64,000 bases of DNA from Siphonodentalium dalli (taxonomy: Eukaryota; Mollusca; Scaphopoda; Gadilida; Siphonodentaliidae). The stretch spans positions 131,395,282 through 131,459,281 of the forward strand of contig CP136062.1 of assembly GCA_032622095.1 (NCBI GenBank). Direction: 5' to 3'. Shown here in pieces: positions 22,981 to 35,742 of the stretch. How positions within the stretch are numbered: the stretch's first letter is position 1; the number at the start of each line of letters is the position of its first letter. Made by a program: the position numbers and the translations under genes. The notes below the pieces were generated by a model. The model did no database searches, had not been told where the DNA came from, and worked only from the letters and a program-made list of their open reading frames with translations.

Positions 22981-23593
22981 ACGATGTTTATCCAAATTTT
23001 GGGAATAAAACTTTAGTGGTTATTTGTGGTATTTGTCGGCACTTAATTCTCTATAAAAGCCTCTATTTGATCATCAGAAAGCATGATTTGGAACAGTAAA
23101 TACGGAAATGAAAAAAAAACTCAATGCGGAAGTGAAATGTCTGCTAAATCCACCAGTGTTGCGCGCGCATCACAATTTCACCGATTCAAGTTCATTTCGC
23201 AAAAATAAATTTGTGACGTCACAGAGTCCCGATAAAAAAGTCATATTGCACACTTGGGAGTCCAATATGACACTCAGGAGTCCAATATGACTTTTCCCCG
23301 GATTATCACGTGGCGGCTTTTGCCCAATCAGAAATAGTGTTAGTTAAAGGAAGGATAATAATAACTTATATTTCCCATTAGGCGCACCAAAGCAAAGTTG
23401 TGCGCCTGGATCCAAATCATTAAACTGCGCACCAGCTTTTTTCAAAATCGAAGGACTGCCATGTTGGTATTGTATTTTTGTGAGCTTTTCAATTATGAGA
23501 TATGGAGGATCTGATAACAAGCAGGGTGCTTTTTAAAGTCATCTCTTCCACATGTTACTTCTGAACCAGAATTTCAGGGTATTTTCATATCAG

Positions 23594-24114
23594 TTAACCC
23601 TTCCATGACTGGAGCATCCTGAGATTTTGCGAAAACCTTGTCCCATAGGGAGACTGGCATATATAAGAGAATACATTGGCCTAACAATATTTAATGCAAT
23701 AGATAGTCCAGCCCAAAGGGACTTCATGGTAATCCAACAAATAACAACGTAACACTCTTATTGGAAATTTTCGACCACATGGCCTTCTTCAGCCAAAACA
23801 AGTTATACAGGTACAATCAATAGTAATATTGACTCCAATTAAACAAGTCTGTTCAATAGTCACACTTTTGCTTCGACGTTTGATTGTACCTGTATAACTT
23901 GCTTTGGCTGAAGAACGCCATGTGGCCGAAAATTTCTAATAAGAGTGTTACGTTGTTATTTGTTGGATAACAATATTTACATTGGCCTTGTACGTCAGTC
24001 CATTCTCTTATATATGTGAGTCTCCCTATGAAAGACTCTCATATATATAAGACAATACACTGGCACATGATCTTTAATGCTACACCAGCACAGCTCCCGT
24101 CATGAAAGAGTTAA
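23594..24114. mobile_element. TTAA-type family A element carrying a nested foldback insertion
   Basis: The outer ends are TTAACCCTTCCATGACTGG and CATGAAAGAGTTAA. Its body is interrupted at AACAATATTTA by the insertion 23704-23968. Confidence 0.8.
23704..23968. mobile_element. Nested foldback element with 11-bp target duplication
   Basis: Arms ATCCAACAAATAACAACGTA (from 23742) and its inverse near 23948-23968 continue inward for about 90 bp each, down to CTGTATAACTTG. AACAATATTTA stands on both sides (23693-23703 and 23969-23979). Long arms with a 9-11 bp duplication suggest the Mutator group. Confidence 0.65.
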
Positions 24115-24190
24115 TATGTGCCAAAGATAGCTTTCTGTTCTGCTTTAGGTGAGAATTTACACATTATTTATAAGGCAGAATGTTCATATA

Positions 24191-24343
24191 CAGTATAGGT
24201 AACTATGGCTTGTTGTCATTCATCGGAAAGCTCTCACTGAGAGCTTTCCGATGAATGGCAACAAGCCATATTTCTGACTAAATCCTGAAAAGTTACCCAT
24301 AATTCTGCTGTGGTTAAGGAGTAGATTATTTAGAGCATTACTG
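24191..24343. mobile_element. Family P palindrome, left arm shortened
   Basis: CAGTATAGGTAACTATGGC, centre TCTCACTGAGAG, full right arm to GAGCATTACTG. Confidence 0.8.
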
Positions 24344-24409
24344 TATTGCAACCGTTAGAATGCCTTAGTGATAATGCAATCCAATTTCAACGCAACGTAT
24401 GCAACTGAT

Positions 24410-24629
24410 TCGCCTGAACACTCCATTAGTTCAACACACAGGCCATTTGTTGAATGTATTATCTGAACATCTCCCACCAATGATTAGCAATCTGCTACAC
24501 TTGTATTGTCTGCTCTTCTGTTTGTTGTCTGCTCATATTTCCTGAATATGCCTCGAAATGAATAATAGACCATTCCAATGTATACATGTATAACTCATTA
24601 TAGATTCCATTCAGTAAATAAAGGGTTAA
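24410..24629. mobile_element. TTAA-type hairpin element, family B, left end lost
   Basis: Keeps the right part (AATGAATAATAGACCATTCC) and the TAAAGGGTTAA end; the left hairpin arm is eroded. Confidence 0.7.
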
Positions 24630-24720
24630 ATATATTTAATATCAAACCTCACTAAACATTAAAGATGCCCTAAACCGATTTGACACCACCAAACAACCAT
24701 TGTTACGGTTTAAACATGTA

Positions 24721-24830
24721 CAGTAATGCCCTATATAATCAATTCCTTAACAACATATATCCGACTAAATCCTGAAAAATTACCCATAATTCTGCTGTGG
24801 TTAAGGTGTCGATTATTTAGGGCATTACTG
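24721..24830. mobile_element. Family P palindrome with the central part deleted
   Basis: Ends CAGTAATGCCC and GGGCATTACTG; the GGCTTGTTGCC core is missing. Confidence 0.8.
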
Positions 24831-25416
24831 ATACACCAGAATATAATTAGGTCAAGGCAATGAGCACACTAATACAAGGTTCTGATTGTCAGATATTGAA
24901 TTTTAACAGGGGAAGTGTTAACATGTTTTTTATGTCAGGCTAGTAAAAACTCCAATGATCATCTCTGATAAAGAATGTCCATGCTTTCATTTCCAAAAAG
25001 CAGTAGATAATAAAGATGTTCTCAAATATGATCATTTGTACGCATTTCCATTGTAAAACTGATGGATGATTTGTGAGTTTCGCGATGCTTGTGCCATAGA
25101 GATGGAATCAAGTGTTCCTAGTTTGAATAATTTATATAATGTTTTGGCTAAGATATATCAGCCCTTGGTAACTTCATATCAGCCTGAGACAAAGGTCGGT
25201 TTGAAGTCATCTTGGACTGATATATCTCGGACAATATCAAACTTACCAAGTTATAACCTCTAAATATCACAATTTATGTCTGTTTTCATTTCACTCATAT
25301 AGCAATGAAGATGTTAATCCATGTATGACAGATGTCCTTTAATTCAAATTGAACTGAATTTTTCTTATATCAATTATAAATTGGAATCAACTGAGAATAA
25401 GATCATATAACATTAC

Positions 25417-25488
25417 CTTCAGATCACAAGGATCAATATAAATACCACCACCGTATATATCGATGTCATCTTGTTCACCAGCGCCACC
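25417..25488 (-). CDS. PLCG: PLCG window exon 8: regulatory tyrosine linker, copy b
   Basis: This symmetric 24-codon exon (phase 0/0; TATATAG acceptor, GTAATG donor) reads GGAGEQDDIDIYGGGIYIDP and ends CDLK. The G-I-Y-I-D-P string again resembles the activating tyrosine site; PLCG2 has M-Y-V-D-P there. It joins in frame to the SH3 exon (LRVRALHDY). Exons 7 and 8 have nearly equal length and the same phases, and each puts a tyrosine-proline motif 8 to 10 residues before its end, so they look like an exon duplication. They could be used together or alternatively. The intron between them is 10.8 kb and holds the 20-bp minisatellite. Confidence 0.88.
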
Positions 25489-25645
25489 CTATATAAAATA
25501 AGCAAATGACATGCATCAAATCACAAACCCGTAACCATTAGTTACAAGCAAGCAAATCACAAATCTGTAACAACGCGTTACAAGAGAAGAATCACTGCTG
25601 ACAACTCAAATTCTGTAATCAGAATGGGCTGCTGAAATTGTTATA

Positions 25646-25857
25646 CACTAATGCCCTAAATAATTGACTATTTAACCACAGCAGAATTATGGGTAATTTT
25701 TCAGGATTCAGTCGGAAATATGGCTTGTTGCCATTCATCGGAAAGCTCTCACTGAGAACTTTCCAATGAATGGCAACAAGCCATATTTCCGATAAATCCT
25801 GAAAAATTACCCATAATTCTGCTGTGGTTAAGGAGTCAATTATTTAGGGCATTACTG
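25646..25857. mobile_element. Family P palindrome, nearly full
   Basis: CACTAATGCCC to GGGCATTACTG, both arms complete, about 158 bases upstream of the acceptor of PLCG exon 8. Confidence 0.85.
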
Positions 25858-26362
25858 CACTTTGGAGAAGAGTTCTCAACAGATTTCATGAATCTCGGAA
25901 CATAGCTGAAGCATGATTACTTTTTGTTGTATATGTGAAAGACTGCCAAAATAATATGCTGAGAACAATATTAACCCTTTGATGAATATTAATACTCACT
26001 CATGTGTAGTAACACTTATTTAGAACAAATGGCCCGAAGCCGTTTGTTGAACTTATTATCTGAACGTTCTCTCCAAATGAGTATGAATCCTATATCTTCC
26101 GAAAGCTTTATCAAAACATCCCTTGATATCCAATCAGAAATCAAAGGGTAAAAACTTGACAGAAGTGATTCTTCATAATTATTTTACAAATGCTTAGGAA
26201 AGGATAGATCAGTGGGTATGTGGATTGAGAGCAAAATATATCAAGAACAGCTCAACGGTAGAATAAATTAGATTTTTGAAATTCGAGCCATCTTTACATT
26301 TTTTATTATTTTTAAGTTCATCTTATTTTTTTTTTGCTCTGGTTTTGTTAACCATTTCTGTA

Positions 26363-26628
26363 TTAACTCTTTCATGGTGGGAGCTGTGCTGGTGCAGCTT
26401 TAAAGATTCTGTGCCAGTGAATTCTCTTATATATGCGAGTCTCCCATATAGGGAGTCTCACATATATAAGATAATGCACTGGCTTACAAGGTCAAGGTGA
26501 ATATTGTTAGGCCAATGTATTCTCTTATATATTCAAGGCTCCCTATGGGAGACTTGCATATATAAGAGAATGCATTGGCACATGGGTTTTTCGAAAAATT
26601 TCAGAAGCTCCAGTCATGAAAGAGTTAA
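26363..26628. mobile_element. TTAA-type family A element
   Basis: TTAACTCTTTCATGGTGGGA to CAGTCATGAAAGAGTTAA, with both hairpins. Confidence 0.8.
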
Positions 26629-26878
26629 TTACTCATTGACAAGTTTGTTCCCTTAGGAAATGTACAGATAATAAGTTCAACAAACATAGGTCATTGTTGA
26701 ACTTATTATCTGAACATTTCCAACAAAAGAATATGAACCATTATGCAATTATATCATCTTTTCATATCTGTTGTCTCCTCATATTTTTCCTGTAAACCCC
26801 TTTAAATGAATGAGAGACCATCCCAATATATACCTTTATAACTGAGTGGGAGAATTGGTTCAGTAGAAAAAGGGATAA
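26625..26878. mobile_element. TTAA-type hairpin element, family B, abutting a family A copy
   Basis: It begins at the same TTAA that ends the family A copy 26363-26628, then ACTCATTGACAAG, hairpin GTTCAACAAAC and inverse, right end TAGAAAAAGGGATAA. Confidence 0.8.
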
Positions 26879-27159
26879 CAGTCAACATACCCATGATCAA
26901 TAGGATACAAGTAGCATATTAGAGGGTTTGAGTATACATGGTTGGTAATCAGTAACTGAATAATAATACATATAATTACTTCATATATAAACAATAAGTC
27001 AACTCACTATGCTTAGTTATTAATACAGATGCTTTAGACATGCCACACAACGTTGTAAAAATCAGTATGACCACCGATACTGACTACTCATATATTCTAT
27101 CTATTTAGAAACTTCTTCAGAAACATTCGTTTTGTTATGGTCTAGTTTCTCTATAACGC

Positions 27160-27860
27160 CAATTGGCAAACAACTACAATCTTCACCATCTGGGAACTTA
27201 AATCTGAGTCTAGGTCTCCCATACCAGATGAGGCCATGCAGAATGAGGGGCCCAGAGGATGAACTTGGTGATGCTAGCCCACTGTGTGAGGTAGAGTCAC
27301 TAAATTCACCCTCTGGGGACCTCATTCAGCAAATATCAGGCACCATATTTCGAGGCCTGGCTGTGTGCTGTCTCCTTAAAACCTGACGATATTCATAACA
27401 GATATATGTCTCTTCAGGCCTGAGTTTAGTGTGTCTGTCATTTGCAGAATGTGGTCTCCAGATGGTGAATTTAATGATGCTATCCTGCATAGTGGGCTAG
27501 CATCACTAAATTCACCTTATGGGGACATCATTCTGCTTAAGCCTCATCTCTCTGGAAGTTTCTTTATTATAAAATTTCTATAAAAACTTCTTCACATAGA
27601 TTTTATTTCTTTTTTAGTTTAGTTACTCTATATCCCCCAAATTGGCAGACAACACATTGGATAATCGAGGTTCCCAATGGGTGTACATCACAATATTCAC
27701 CATTTGGGAACTTCAATACGAGTTTATGTCTCCCATAGCAGATGAGGCCAATGCCGAATGAAGTCCCCAGAGAGTGAATTTGGCGATGCTAACCCAACGT
27801 GCGGGATAGCATCACTAAATTCACCCTCTGGGAACCTCAGTCTGCAAATGACAGGCACAC
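27160..27860. mobile_element. Two family C copies (27160-27350 partial, 27425-27860 complete, inverted)
   Basis: The first keeps TTCACCATCTGGGAACTTAA and one hairpin. The second has GTGTGTCTGTCATTTGCAGA, both hairpins and the middle in reverse order. Confidence 0.75.
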
Positions 27861-28327
27861 TAAAGTCAGGCTTGGGAACAGTGACAAAGACTTGATTTAT
27901 AGGATGACAGGGCTTTCCCAAGATGATGTAAGAAATTTTTTCCAAATACAGAATGCATACATGGTGTAGTAAATGTTGGTGGGAATCTTAGTGTTTAGTA
28001 GTATTTATAACAAGACAGTCAATGACTGTGGAGTCGCTCACCTGACTGTAAAGACTGAGAAGACCGGGACTGTGAAGACTTGTCAAATTTACTTCAAAAT
28101 ATATAGTTATCCACAACGATACATACGCATTCTTAATTCAATTAATTTGAAGGCAGAGTATTAACTCTGCAAAGACTGCCCCTTCTTCAATGCAATTTGA
28201 GCAAACCTGTTATGAGATCTGCATTTATTCTTTAATCATCCCTACAATTAGAGAATGAATTCTTCCAATGTAAACTTTTGAGTGGGAAAAATAAAATATT
28301 CAGCTGATAGCAAAATGGGGCTACCTG

Positions 28328-28515
28328 CCCCCCCCCCCCCCCCCCCCATATATAAGAGAATACATTGGCCTAAGAATATTTACCTCGACCTTGTAAGCCA
28401 GTGCATTCTCTTATATATGCGAGGCTCCCTATGGTAGACTGGCATATTTAAGAAAATGCACTGGCAAAGGGCGTTTAATGCTGCACCAGCGCAGCTCCCA
28501 TCATGAAATGGTTAA
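28328..28515. mobile_element. TTAA-type family A element truncated at a C20 run
   Basis: The right part (from ATATATAAGAGAATACATTG) is intact to the TTAA; the left is replaced by twenty cytosines (28328-28347). Confidence 0.75.
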
Positions 28516-28620
28516 TAACTTCACTATAATGATGACTGACTGAAGTAACGTAACTTATTCCTTTACACTATATGCCATTAAACAACCAGTTTGGGCCTAT
28601 ATTATCTCTGCCACTGTTGG

Positions 28621-31080
28621 ACAGCAATCTCTCTGAATGACCAACAAGCTCACTAAATGACCAACAAGCTCACTAAATGACCAACAATCTCACTGAATGA
28701 CCAACAAGCTCACTGAATGACCAACAAGCTCACTGAATGAACAACAAGCTCACTGAATGATCAGCAATCTCACTGAATGACCAACAAGCTCACTGAATGA
28801 CCAACAATATCACTGAATGAACAACAATCTCACTGAATGACCAACAATATCACTGAATGAACAACAAGCTCACTGAATGACCAACAAGCTCACTAAATGA
28901 CCAACAATCTCACTGAATGAACAACAATATCACTGAATGAACAACAATCTCTCTGAATGACCAACAATCTCGCCGAATGACCAACAAGCTCACTGAATGA
29001 CCAACAATCTCGCTGAATGATCAACAATCTCACTGAATGAACAACAAGCTCACTGAATGAACAACAATCTCACTGAATGACCAACAAGCTCACTGAATGA
29101 ACAACAAGCTAACTGAATGACCAACAATCTCGCTGAATGATCAACAATATCACTGAATGAACAACAAGCTAACTGAATGACCAACAAGCTCACTGAATGA
29201 ACAACAAGCTCACTGAATGACCAACAAGCTCACTAAATGACCAACAATCTCACTGAATGAACAACAATATCACTGAATGAACAACAATCTCTCTGAATGA
29301 CCAACAATCTCGCCGAATGACCAACAAGCTCACTGAATGACCAACAATCTCGCTGAATGATCAACAATCTCACTGAATGAACAACAAGCTCACTGAATGA
29401 ACAACAATCTCACTGAATGACCAACAAGCTCACTGAATGAACAACAAGCTAACTGAATGAACAACAAGCTAACTGAATGACCAACAATCTCGCTGAATGA
29501 TCAACAATATCACTGAATGAACAACAAGCTAACTGAATGACCAACAAGCTCACTGAATGAACAACAAGCTCACTGAATGACCAACAATCTCACTGAATGA
29601 CCAACAATCTCGCTGAATGACCAACAATCTCACTGAATGACCAACAATATCACTGAATGAACAACAAGCTAACTGAATGACCAACAAGCTCACTGAATGA
29701 ACAACAAGCTAACTGAATGACCAACAATCTCACTGAATGAACAACAATCTCGCTGAATGAACAACAAGCTAACTGAATGACCAACAATCTCACTGAATGA
29801 CCAACAATCTCGCTGAATGACCAACAATCTCACTGAATGACCAACAATATCACTGAATGAACAACAAGCTAACTGAATGACCAACAAGCTCACTGAATGA
29901 ACAACAAGCTAACTGAATGACCAACAATCTCACTGAATGACCAACAATCTCGCTGAATGACCAACAATCTCACTGAATGACCAACAATATCACTGAATGA
30001 ACAACAAGCTAACTGAATGACCAACAAGCTCACTGAATGACCAACAATCTCGCTGAATGACCAACAATCTCACTGAATGACCAACAATATCACTGAATGA
30101 ACAACAAGCTAACTGAATGACCAACAAGCTCACTGAATGAACAACAAGCTAACTGAATGACCAACAAGCTCACTGAATGACCAACAAGCTCACTGAATGA
30201 ACAACAAGCTAACTGAATGACCAACAATCTCACTGAATGACCAACAATCTCGCTGAATGACCAACAATCTCACTGAATGACCAACAAGCTCACTGAATGA
30301 ACAACAAGCTAACTGAATGACCAACAATCTCACTGAATGAACAACAATCTCACTGAATGAACAACAAGCTAACTGAATGACCAACAATCTCACTGAATGA
30401 CCAACAATCTCGCTGAATGACCAACAATCTCACTGAATGACCAACAATATCACTGAATGAACAACAAGCTAACTGAATGACCAACAAGCTCACTGAATGA
30501 ACAACAAGCTAACTGAATGACCAACAATCTCACTGAATGACCAACAATCTCGCTGAATGACCAACAATCTCACTGAATGACCAACAATATCACTGAATGA
30601 ACAACAAGCTAACTGAATGACCAACAAGCTCACTGAATGAACAACAAGCTAACTGAATGACCAACAATCTCACTGAATGAACAACAATCTCACTGAATGA
30701 ACAACAAGCTAACTGAATGACCAACAATCTCACTGAATGAACAACAATCTCACTGAATGACCAACAATCTCACTGAATGAACAACAATCTCACTGAATGA
30801 ACAACAAGCTAACTGAATGACCAACAATCTCACTGAATGAACAACAATCTCACTGAATGACCAACAATCTCACTGAATGAACAACAATCTCACTGAATGA
30901 CCAACAATTACACTGAATGACCAACAATCTCACTGAATGACCAACAATCTCACTGAATGAACAACAATCTCACTGAATGACCAACAAGCTCACTGAATTA
31001 CCAACAATCTCACTGAATGAGCAAGATTCTCTGTGAATTACCAACAATCTCACTGAATGACCAACAATCTCAGTGAATTA
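28621..31080. repeat. 20-bp minisatellite, about 122 copies, with higher-order units
   Basis: The unit is close to ACAACAAGCTCACTGAATGA with variants in the first base and in the middle (AGCTCA, AGCTAA, ATCTCA, ATCTCG, ATATCA). Variants recur in fixed order: a block of about 340 bp (28881-29220, then 29221-29580 with one unit added), later a 140-bp block of seven units (29781-29920, 29921-30060, 30381-30520, 30521-30660). It lies in the 10.8-kb intron between the two regulatory-tyrosine exons. Open frames on its minus strand are a by-product of the repeat. Confidence 0.97.
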
Positions 31081-31512
31081 CACTAAATATTGGGAAGAAA
31101 AATATCCCTCTTACTGCTTTAAATCAACAGCATACAATGTTGTTTTTCTCCAAAAATAATGCATATACCGGTACATTGTATTCCTAATAGTTAAGATTCT
31201 TAAACTGGACCCTGGATTCTATGTCCTTTTAGAGCCAGATTCTTGATTCTAAGGTTTATGGGTGGTAGTATCCAAAATATGTGAGGAACAATCGCCCCCA
31301 AAGATTGAATCTTCCAGAATCAAAGTCATAGGAGGAGTTGAATACACTGTAAATCAGGATAGGCAGACACACGATCCAGGGGGGGGGGCAGAAGGAAAGA
31401 TGAAGATTATTCCCACAGTCTGCCGAATATTGAAAAATCTGGGAACAAAAATATTTTATCCTTATAAGTGCCAAGTAAAACTTGAAACAACCAGCGTGGC
31501 AAACCATTTGTG

Positions 31513-31742
31513 TTAACCCTTTGAGTGCCAGGTCAACCCATATACCTTGTGCCAATGCATTCTCTTATATATGCGAGTCGACCATAGGTCGCCTCGCATA
31601 TATAACAGAATGCATTGGCCTAACATTTTTTATTTTATTTTATTTTTTTTACAATTTTAATAATTTATTCTTATATTCTTTAACAGACTTATTTTGTAGG
31701 TTTAGGGCCGATGAGATCGGCCCCTGGAACTCAAAGGGTTAA
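31513..31742. mobile_element. TTAA-type element, family A2 (inverted copy)
   Basis: TTAACCCTTTGAGTGCCAGG at the left and GGGCCGATGAGATCGGCCCC, then CTCAAAGGGTTAA at the right. Confidence 0.8.
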
Positions 31743-31959
31743 ATTGATTATTCTTCGATGAGATTTCAATAATATATTTCAACTCCTGTTCCATTTGCTG
31801 GAATTACTGGATGTATGGAACAATCAGCACAGGCTGTTATTGTTTCATGATCCTTCACTGTTCAATCTGTACTAATTAATTGAATCAAATGCTGGACAAA
31901 AAGGCCTCTGTGTTCAGAATGTTCAGTCCAGTTTGTAATGTCATGGTTTCTAATTACAG

Positions 31960-32580
31960 ATAAGAATAGCAGGAGAAGCAAAATTAAAGTTAACTTTGAA
32001 TTCAATTTATATCTGACACCATATTTTAAACGGACATGGCTATTTCGAACACCAAAATTATGTATACATAATTTGTTTAAGAGGTATCTCAAAACATACC
32101 AATGTGGAAGATTTCCCAACAAATTTGTCAACATAGTGCTGAAAATAGGTGTTTTGTTTCTTATAATTTTCTAGATATTTCATATAATTTTGTTTGTGCT
32201 GGTTCAATATATATTAGTCAGTGGTCAGCATAAACATTGCAACTATAGACCATTGGGAGAAAATCTAGAGCTGACGTTGCTCTGAAATGTTCATGGTACA
32301 GTAATGCCCTAATTATTCGACTCCATAACCACAGCAGAATTATGGGTGATTTTTCAGGATTTAGTCGGAAATATGGCTTGTTGCCATTCATCGGAAAGCA
32401 CTCACTGAGAGCTTTCATTTGAATGGCAACAGGCCATATTTCCGACTAAATCCTGAAAAATTACCCATAATTTTGCTGTGGTTATGAAGTCGATTAATTA
32501 GGGCATTACTGTGCTATATAATTTTGATGACTAAAATGAAGAGAAAGAAGTTTGTGAAGTTTTTAAATAGTTTCATACCA
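31960..32580. repeat. Dispersed repeat paralogous to 61820-62130
   Basis: Shared blocks include CCAAAATTATGTATACATAA, GGTGTTTTGTTTCT, AATCTAGAGCTG, CGCTCTGAAA or GCTCTGAAAT, TTTTGATGA and TTTAATAGTTTCAT. The 32-kb copy carries an inserted TA palindrome (32299-32511) that is absent from the 62-kb copy. Confidence 0.75.
32299..32511. mobile_element. Family P palindrome with a paralogous empty site
   Basis: CAGTAATGCCC to GGGCATTACTG, inserted in a dispersed repeat whose relative at 62060-62090 lacks it. Confidence 0.85.
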
Positions 32581-33080
32581 TTTTCAGATATTCTATTTTC
32601 CGATAAAAGAATTTCGATGAATGAAAATGGCACTGTTTTTGTACGGGGGCCCATACATTGTGTTTGAAGTTGTATTTTGTAGGAATTCAATGCGTTAGTT
32701 CAGTTATTTATTGACCTATTTTGATATCGAATAAAAAATAAAAAAATAAATATTATTAGGTGTATTTTGGAGCGCAAACCACCAAGCGACTTTAAACATA
32801 ACAGGAACAAAACTAGAAACAGATAAAAGAACAAAATCAAAAGAACCAGTGGGGAGATGACTCATTTGAACCTCAAAATTTGTGAGGAGGGCTATCGAAA
32901 TATACCTACACAGAATATTTTCAACTGAACCTTTCCATCTGGAGCTCAAGAATGTGATTTCTTTCCTATAATTTTATGTGTGATTTTCATGCAAAACCAA
33001 TTGGAGAAAAAATTACACTTATTTCCCCTTATTTGTTTCTAGGACTATAAAAAGTCTTTTGAAAGCATATAATGAACATT

Positions 33081-33345
33081 TTAACCTTTCTATAGTGAAT
33101 ACTCATTGACAAGTAGTTCCCATAGGAAATGTTCAGATAATAAGTTCAACAAATCACCATAGGTCATATGTTGAACTTATTATCTGAACATTTCCCACCA
33201 GTGAATATGTGAATCATTCTGATATTATAATATCTGTTTTTCTGTTTGTCGTCTGCTTTTATTATCTGAACAAACCTCCAAATGAATAATAGACTATTCC
33301 AATGTATACTTTTATAACTGAATCCATTCAGTATAGAAATAGTTC
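33081..33345. mobile_element. TTAA-type hairpin element, family B
   Basis: TTAACCTTTCTATAGTGAAT at the left; hairpin 33133-33190; CCTCCAAATGAATAATAGAC; right end GTATAGAAATAG. A family A copy follows 57 bases later. Confidence 0.8.
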
Positions 33346-33401
33346 AAAGTATTTCATGCATTTATGGACCGAAATGGGCAGAAATGTAACAAAAGTGAGA
33401 A

Positions 33402-33650
33402 TTAACCTTTCATGATGGGAGCTGTCCTGGTGCAGCATTAAAGACCATGCGCCAGTGCATTCTCTTATAGGGAACCTCATATATATACTGTAAGAGAATG
33501 CACTGGTTCAGAAGATGAAGGTATATATTGTCAGAAAATGCATTCTCTTATATATATGAGGCGCCCTATGGGCGACTCACATATATAACAGAATTTATTG
33601 GCACAGGGTTTTAGCAGAATTTCAGGAAGCTGCTGTCATGAAAGGGTAAA
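33402..33650. mobile_element. TTAA-type family A element
   Basis: TTAACCTTTCATGATGGGAG to CTGTCATGAAAGGGTAAA; left hairpin shortened. Confidence 0.75.
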
Positions 33651-33895
33651 ATTGTCAATATTGGAATTAGTATTATTATTAGATATTTATTCATTCCCAA
33701 TCAATAGGGTAGATCTGTGCCTTTCATCTGGTTATATTGTCTAAACATCCCAGCAAAAGACTAGAAGATTCCAATAAAAAGTTTTAAAACCAAAAAAAGA
33801 TAGGAGTGAGCTGGTTAAAACTATCAACTGACTGACAGAATAAAAAATCAATTCATTTGAAACATAGGATTGAAATAGTCATAAAAAAGCTAAAT

Positions 33896-35647
33896 GAAAG
33901 TGTCAATGACACTGTAGCTCAACTTGGAAAGGGAAGTATTTAATGTGTTACAGTCAATGGAGCGATTAGGAATGCGGAAAGTTGAAATGTCTAAGTAATA
34001 CTAGATTATCAACATGAAGAGATATATATATGTAAAAGTAAAATCCAAGATGGTTGCTGGTGGCTAAGTTTTCCAATAAAATTCAAAAACATTTGATAGC
34101 TTCCATCTAGTAAGATCAATATCAAGATTGATATGAAGTCTGGAGATGATCGGATGAGGGAAGTGGACTGTAGGGTGTGCCAAAGGATTTAGTCATGCAA
34201 AGAGTAAAATCCAAGACGGCTGCCAGTGGACACGTTTTAAGGCCAAATGATCCCAAAATGACTCGTTCCTGTCTACATCCCAATGTCAACAGCCATGACA
34301 AATTTTATGATGATCCGACTAAAGGTACGACCTGTAGCCCGTGCCAAAGGATTTAATCATGCAAAGAGTAAAATCCAAGATGGCTGCTGGTGGCCATGAT
34401 TTTGGCTGAATGATCTAAAAATGACTCGTTCTCATCTACATGTCATTGTTAACATCTATGACAAATTTCATGATGATCTGACCAAAGGTACGACCTGTAG
34501 CCTGCGTGAAAGGATTTAGTCAGGCAAAGAGTAAAATCCAAGATGGCTGCCAGCAGCCATGTTTTTTGGCCAAACACCCCAAAATTACTCGTTCCCATCT
34601 ACATATCATTGTTAACATTCATGACAAATTTTATGATGATCCGACCAAAGGTACGACCTGTAGCCTCTGCCAAAGGATTTAGTCATGCAAAGAGTAAAAT
34701 CCAAGATGGCTGTCGGCGGCCATGTTTTTTGGCCGAACAACCCCAAAATGACTCGTTCCCATCTACATGTCAATAATAACATCCATGACAAATTTCATGA
34801 TGATCAGACGAACGGTAGGACCTGTAGCCCGTGCTAATGGATTGAATTTTGAAATCCAAGATGGCCGCTGGCGGCCATGTTTTTTGGCCCAATGACCCCA
34901 AATTAACTCGTTCCCATCTACATGTCAATGTCAACAGCCGTGACAAATTTCATAATGATCCGGCCAAAGGTACGACATGTAGCCCGTGCTAAAGGATTTA
35001 GTCATACAAAGAGTAAAATCCAAGATGGCTGCTGGCGGCAATGTTTTTTGGCCGATTGACCCCAAAATCACTCATTCCCATCTACATTCCAATTGCAACA
35101 GCCATGACAAATTTCATGATGATCAGACTAAAGGTACAACCTGTAGCCCGTGCTAAAGGATTTAGTCATACAAAGAGTAAAATCCAAGATGGCTGCTGGC
35201 GGCAATGTTTTTTGGCCGATTGACCCCAAAATCACTCATTCCCATCTACATGTCAATGTCAAAATCCATGACAAATTTCATGATGATACAACCGAAGCTG
35301 TGACCTGTAGCCCGTGCCAAAGGATTTAGTCATGCAAAGAGTAAAATCCAAGATGGCTGCTGGTGGCCATGTTTGTTTTCGAAACGACCCCAAAATGACT
35401 TGTTCCCATCTACATGTCAATATTAACATCCACGACAAATTTCATGATGATCAGACGAACAGTAGGACCTTTAGCCCGTGCTAATGGATTGAATTTTGAA
35501 ATCCAAGATGGCCACTGGCGGCCATGTTTTTTTTCCGAATGACCCCAAAATGAATCGTTCCGGTCTAAATGTTTCAACAGCTATGACAAATTTCATAATG
35601 ATCTGACCAAAGGTATGACCTGTAGCCTGTATTGTTGACGAATCATG

Positions 35648-35684
<37 letters not shown>

Positions 35685-35742
35685 ACGACGGATGACAAAG
35701 CCATGGCAATAGCTCAAACTTTACAAAGTAAAGTTGAGCTAA
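33896..35742. repeat. Amplified repeat with ten units of about 164 bp
   Basis: The core AAATCCAAGATGGCTGC recurs at 34041, 34207, 34371, 34534, 34697, 34852, 35016, 35180, 35344 and 35500. Two units of about 155 bp with TTGAATTTTG replace the usual form four units apart, indicating a 648-bp higher-order block. The element opens AAAGTGTCAATGACACTGTA and ends CATGGCAATAGCTCAAAC with a short hairpin (TTTACAAAGTAAAG). Related copies: 4070-4903 and, partial, 9470-9650. Confidence 0.9.
35646..35680. repeat. CA microsatellite
   Basis: About fifteen CA units inside the end of the GATGGCTGC array. Confidence 0.95.

Noticed and set aside
29690..30393. Two 67-codon minus-strand frames with repeating C-W-S-F-S-E-I-V-G-H-S-V
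   Set aside because: They are translations of the 20-bp minisatellite; three units equal 60 bases, so any frame without a stop stays open. Not a protein.
28621..31080. Regular 20-bp repeats as a possible CRISPR array
   Set aside because: No unique spacers; units are head-to-tail variants of one sequence, and the context is an animal intron.
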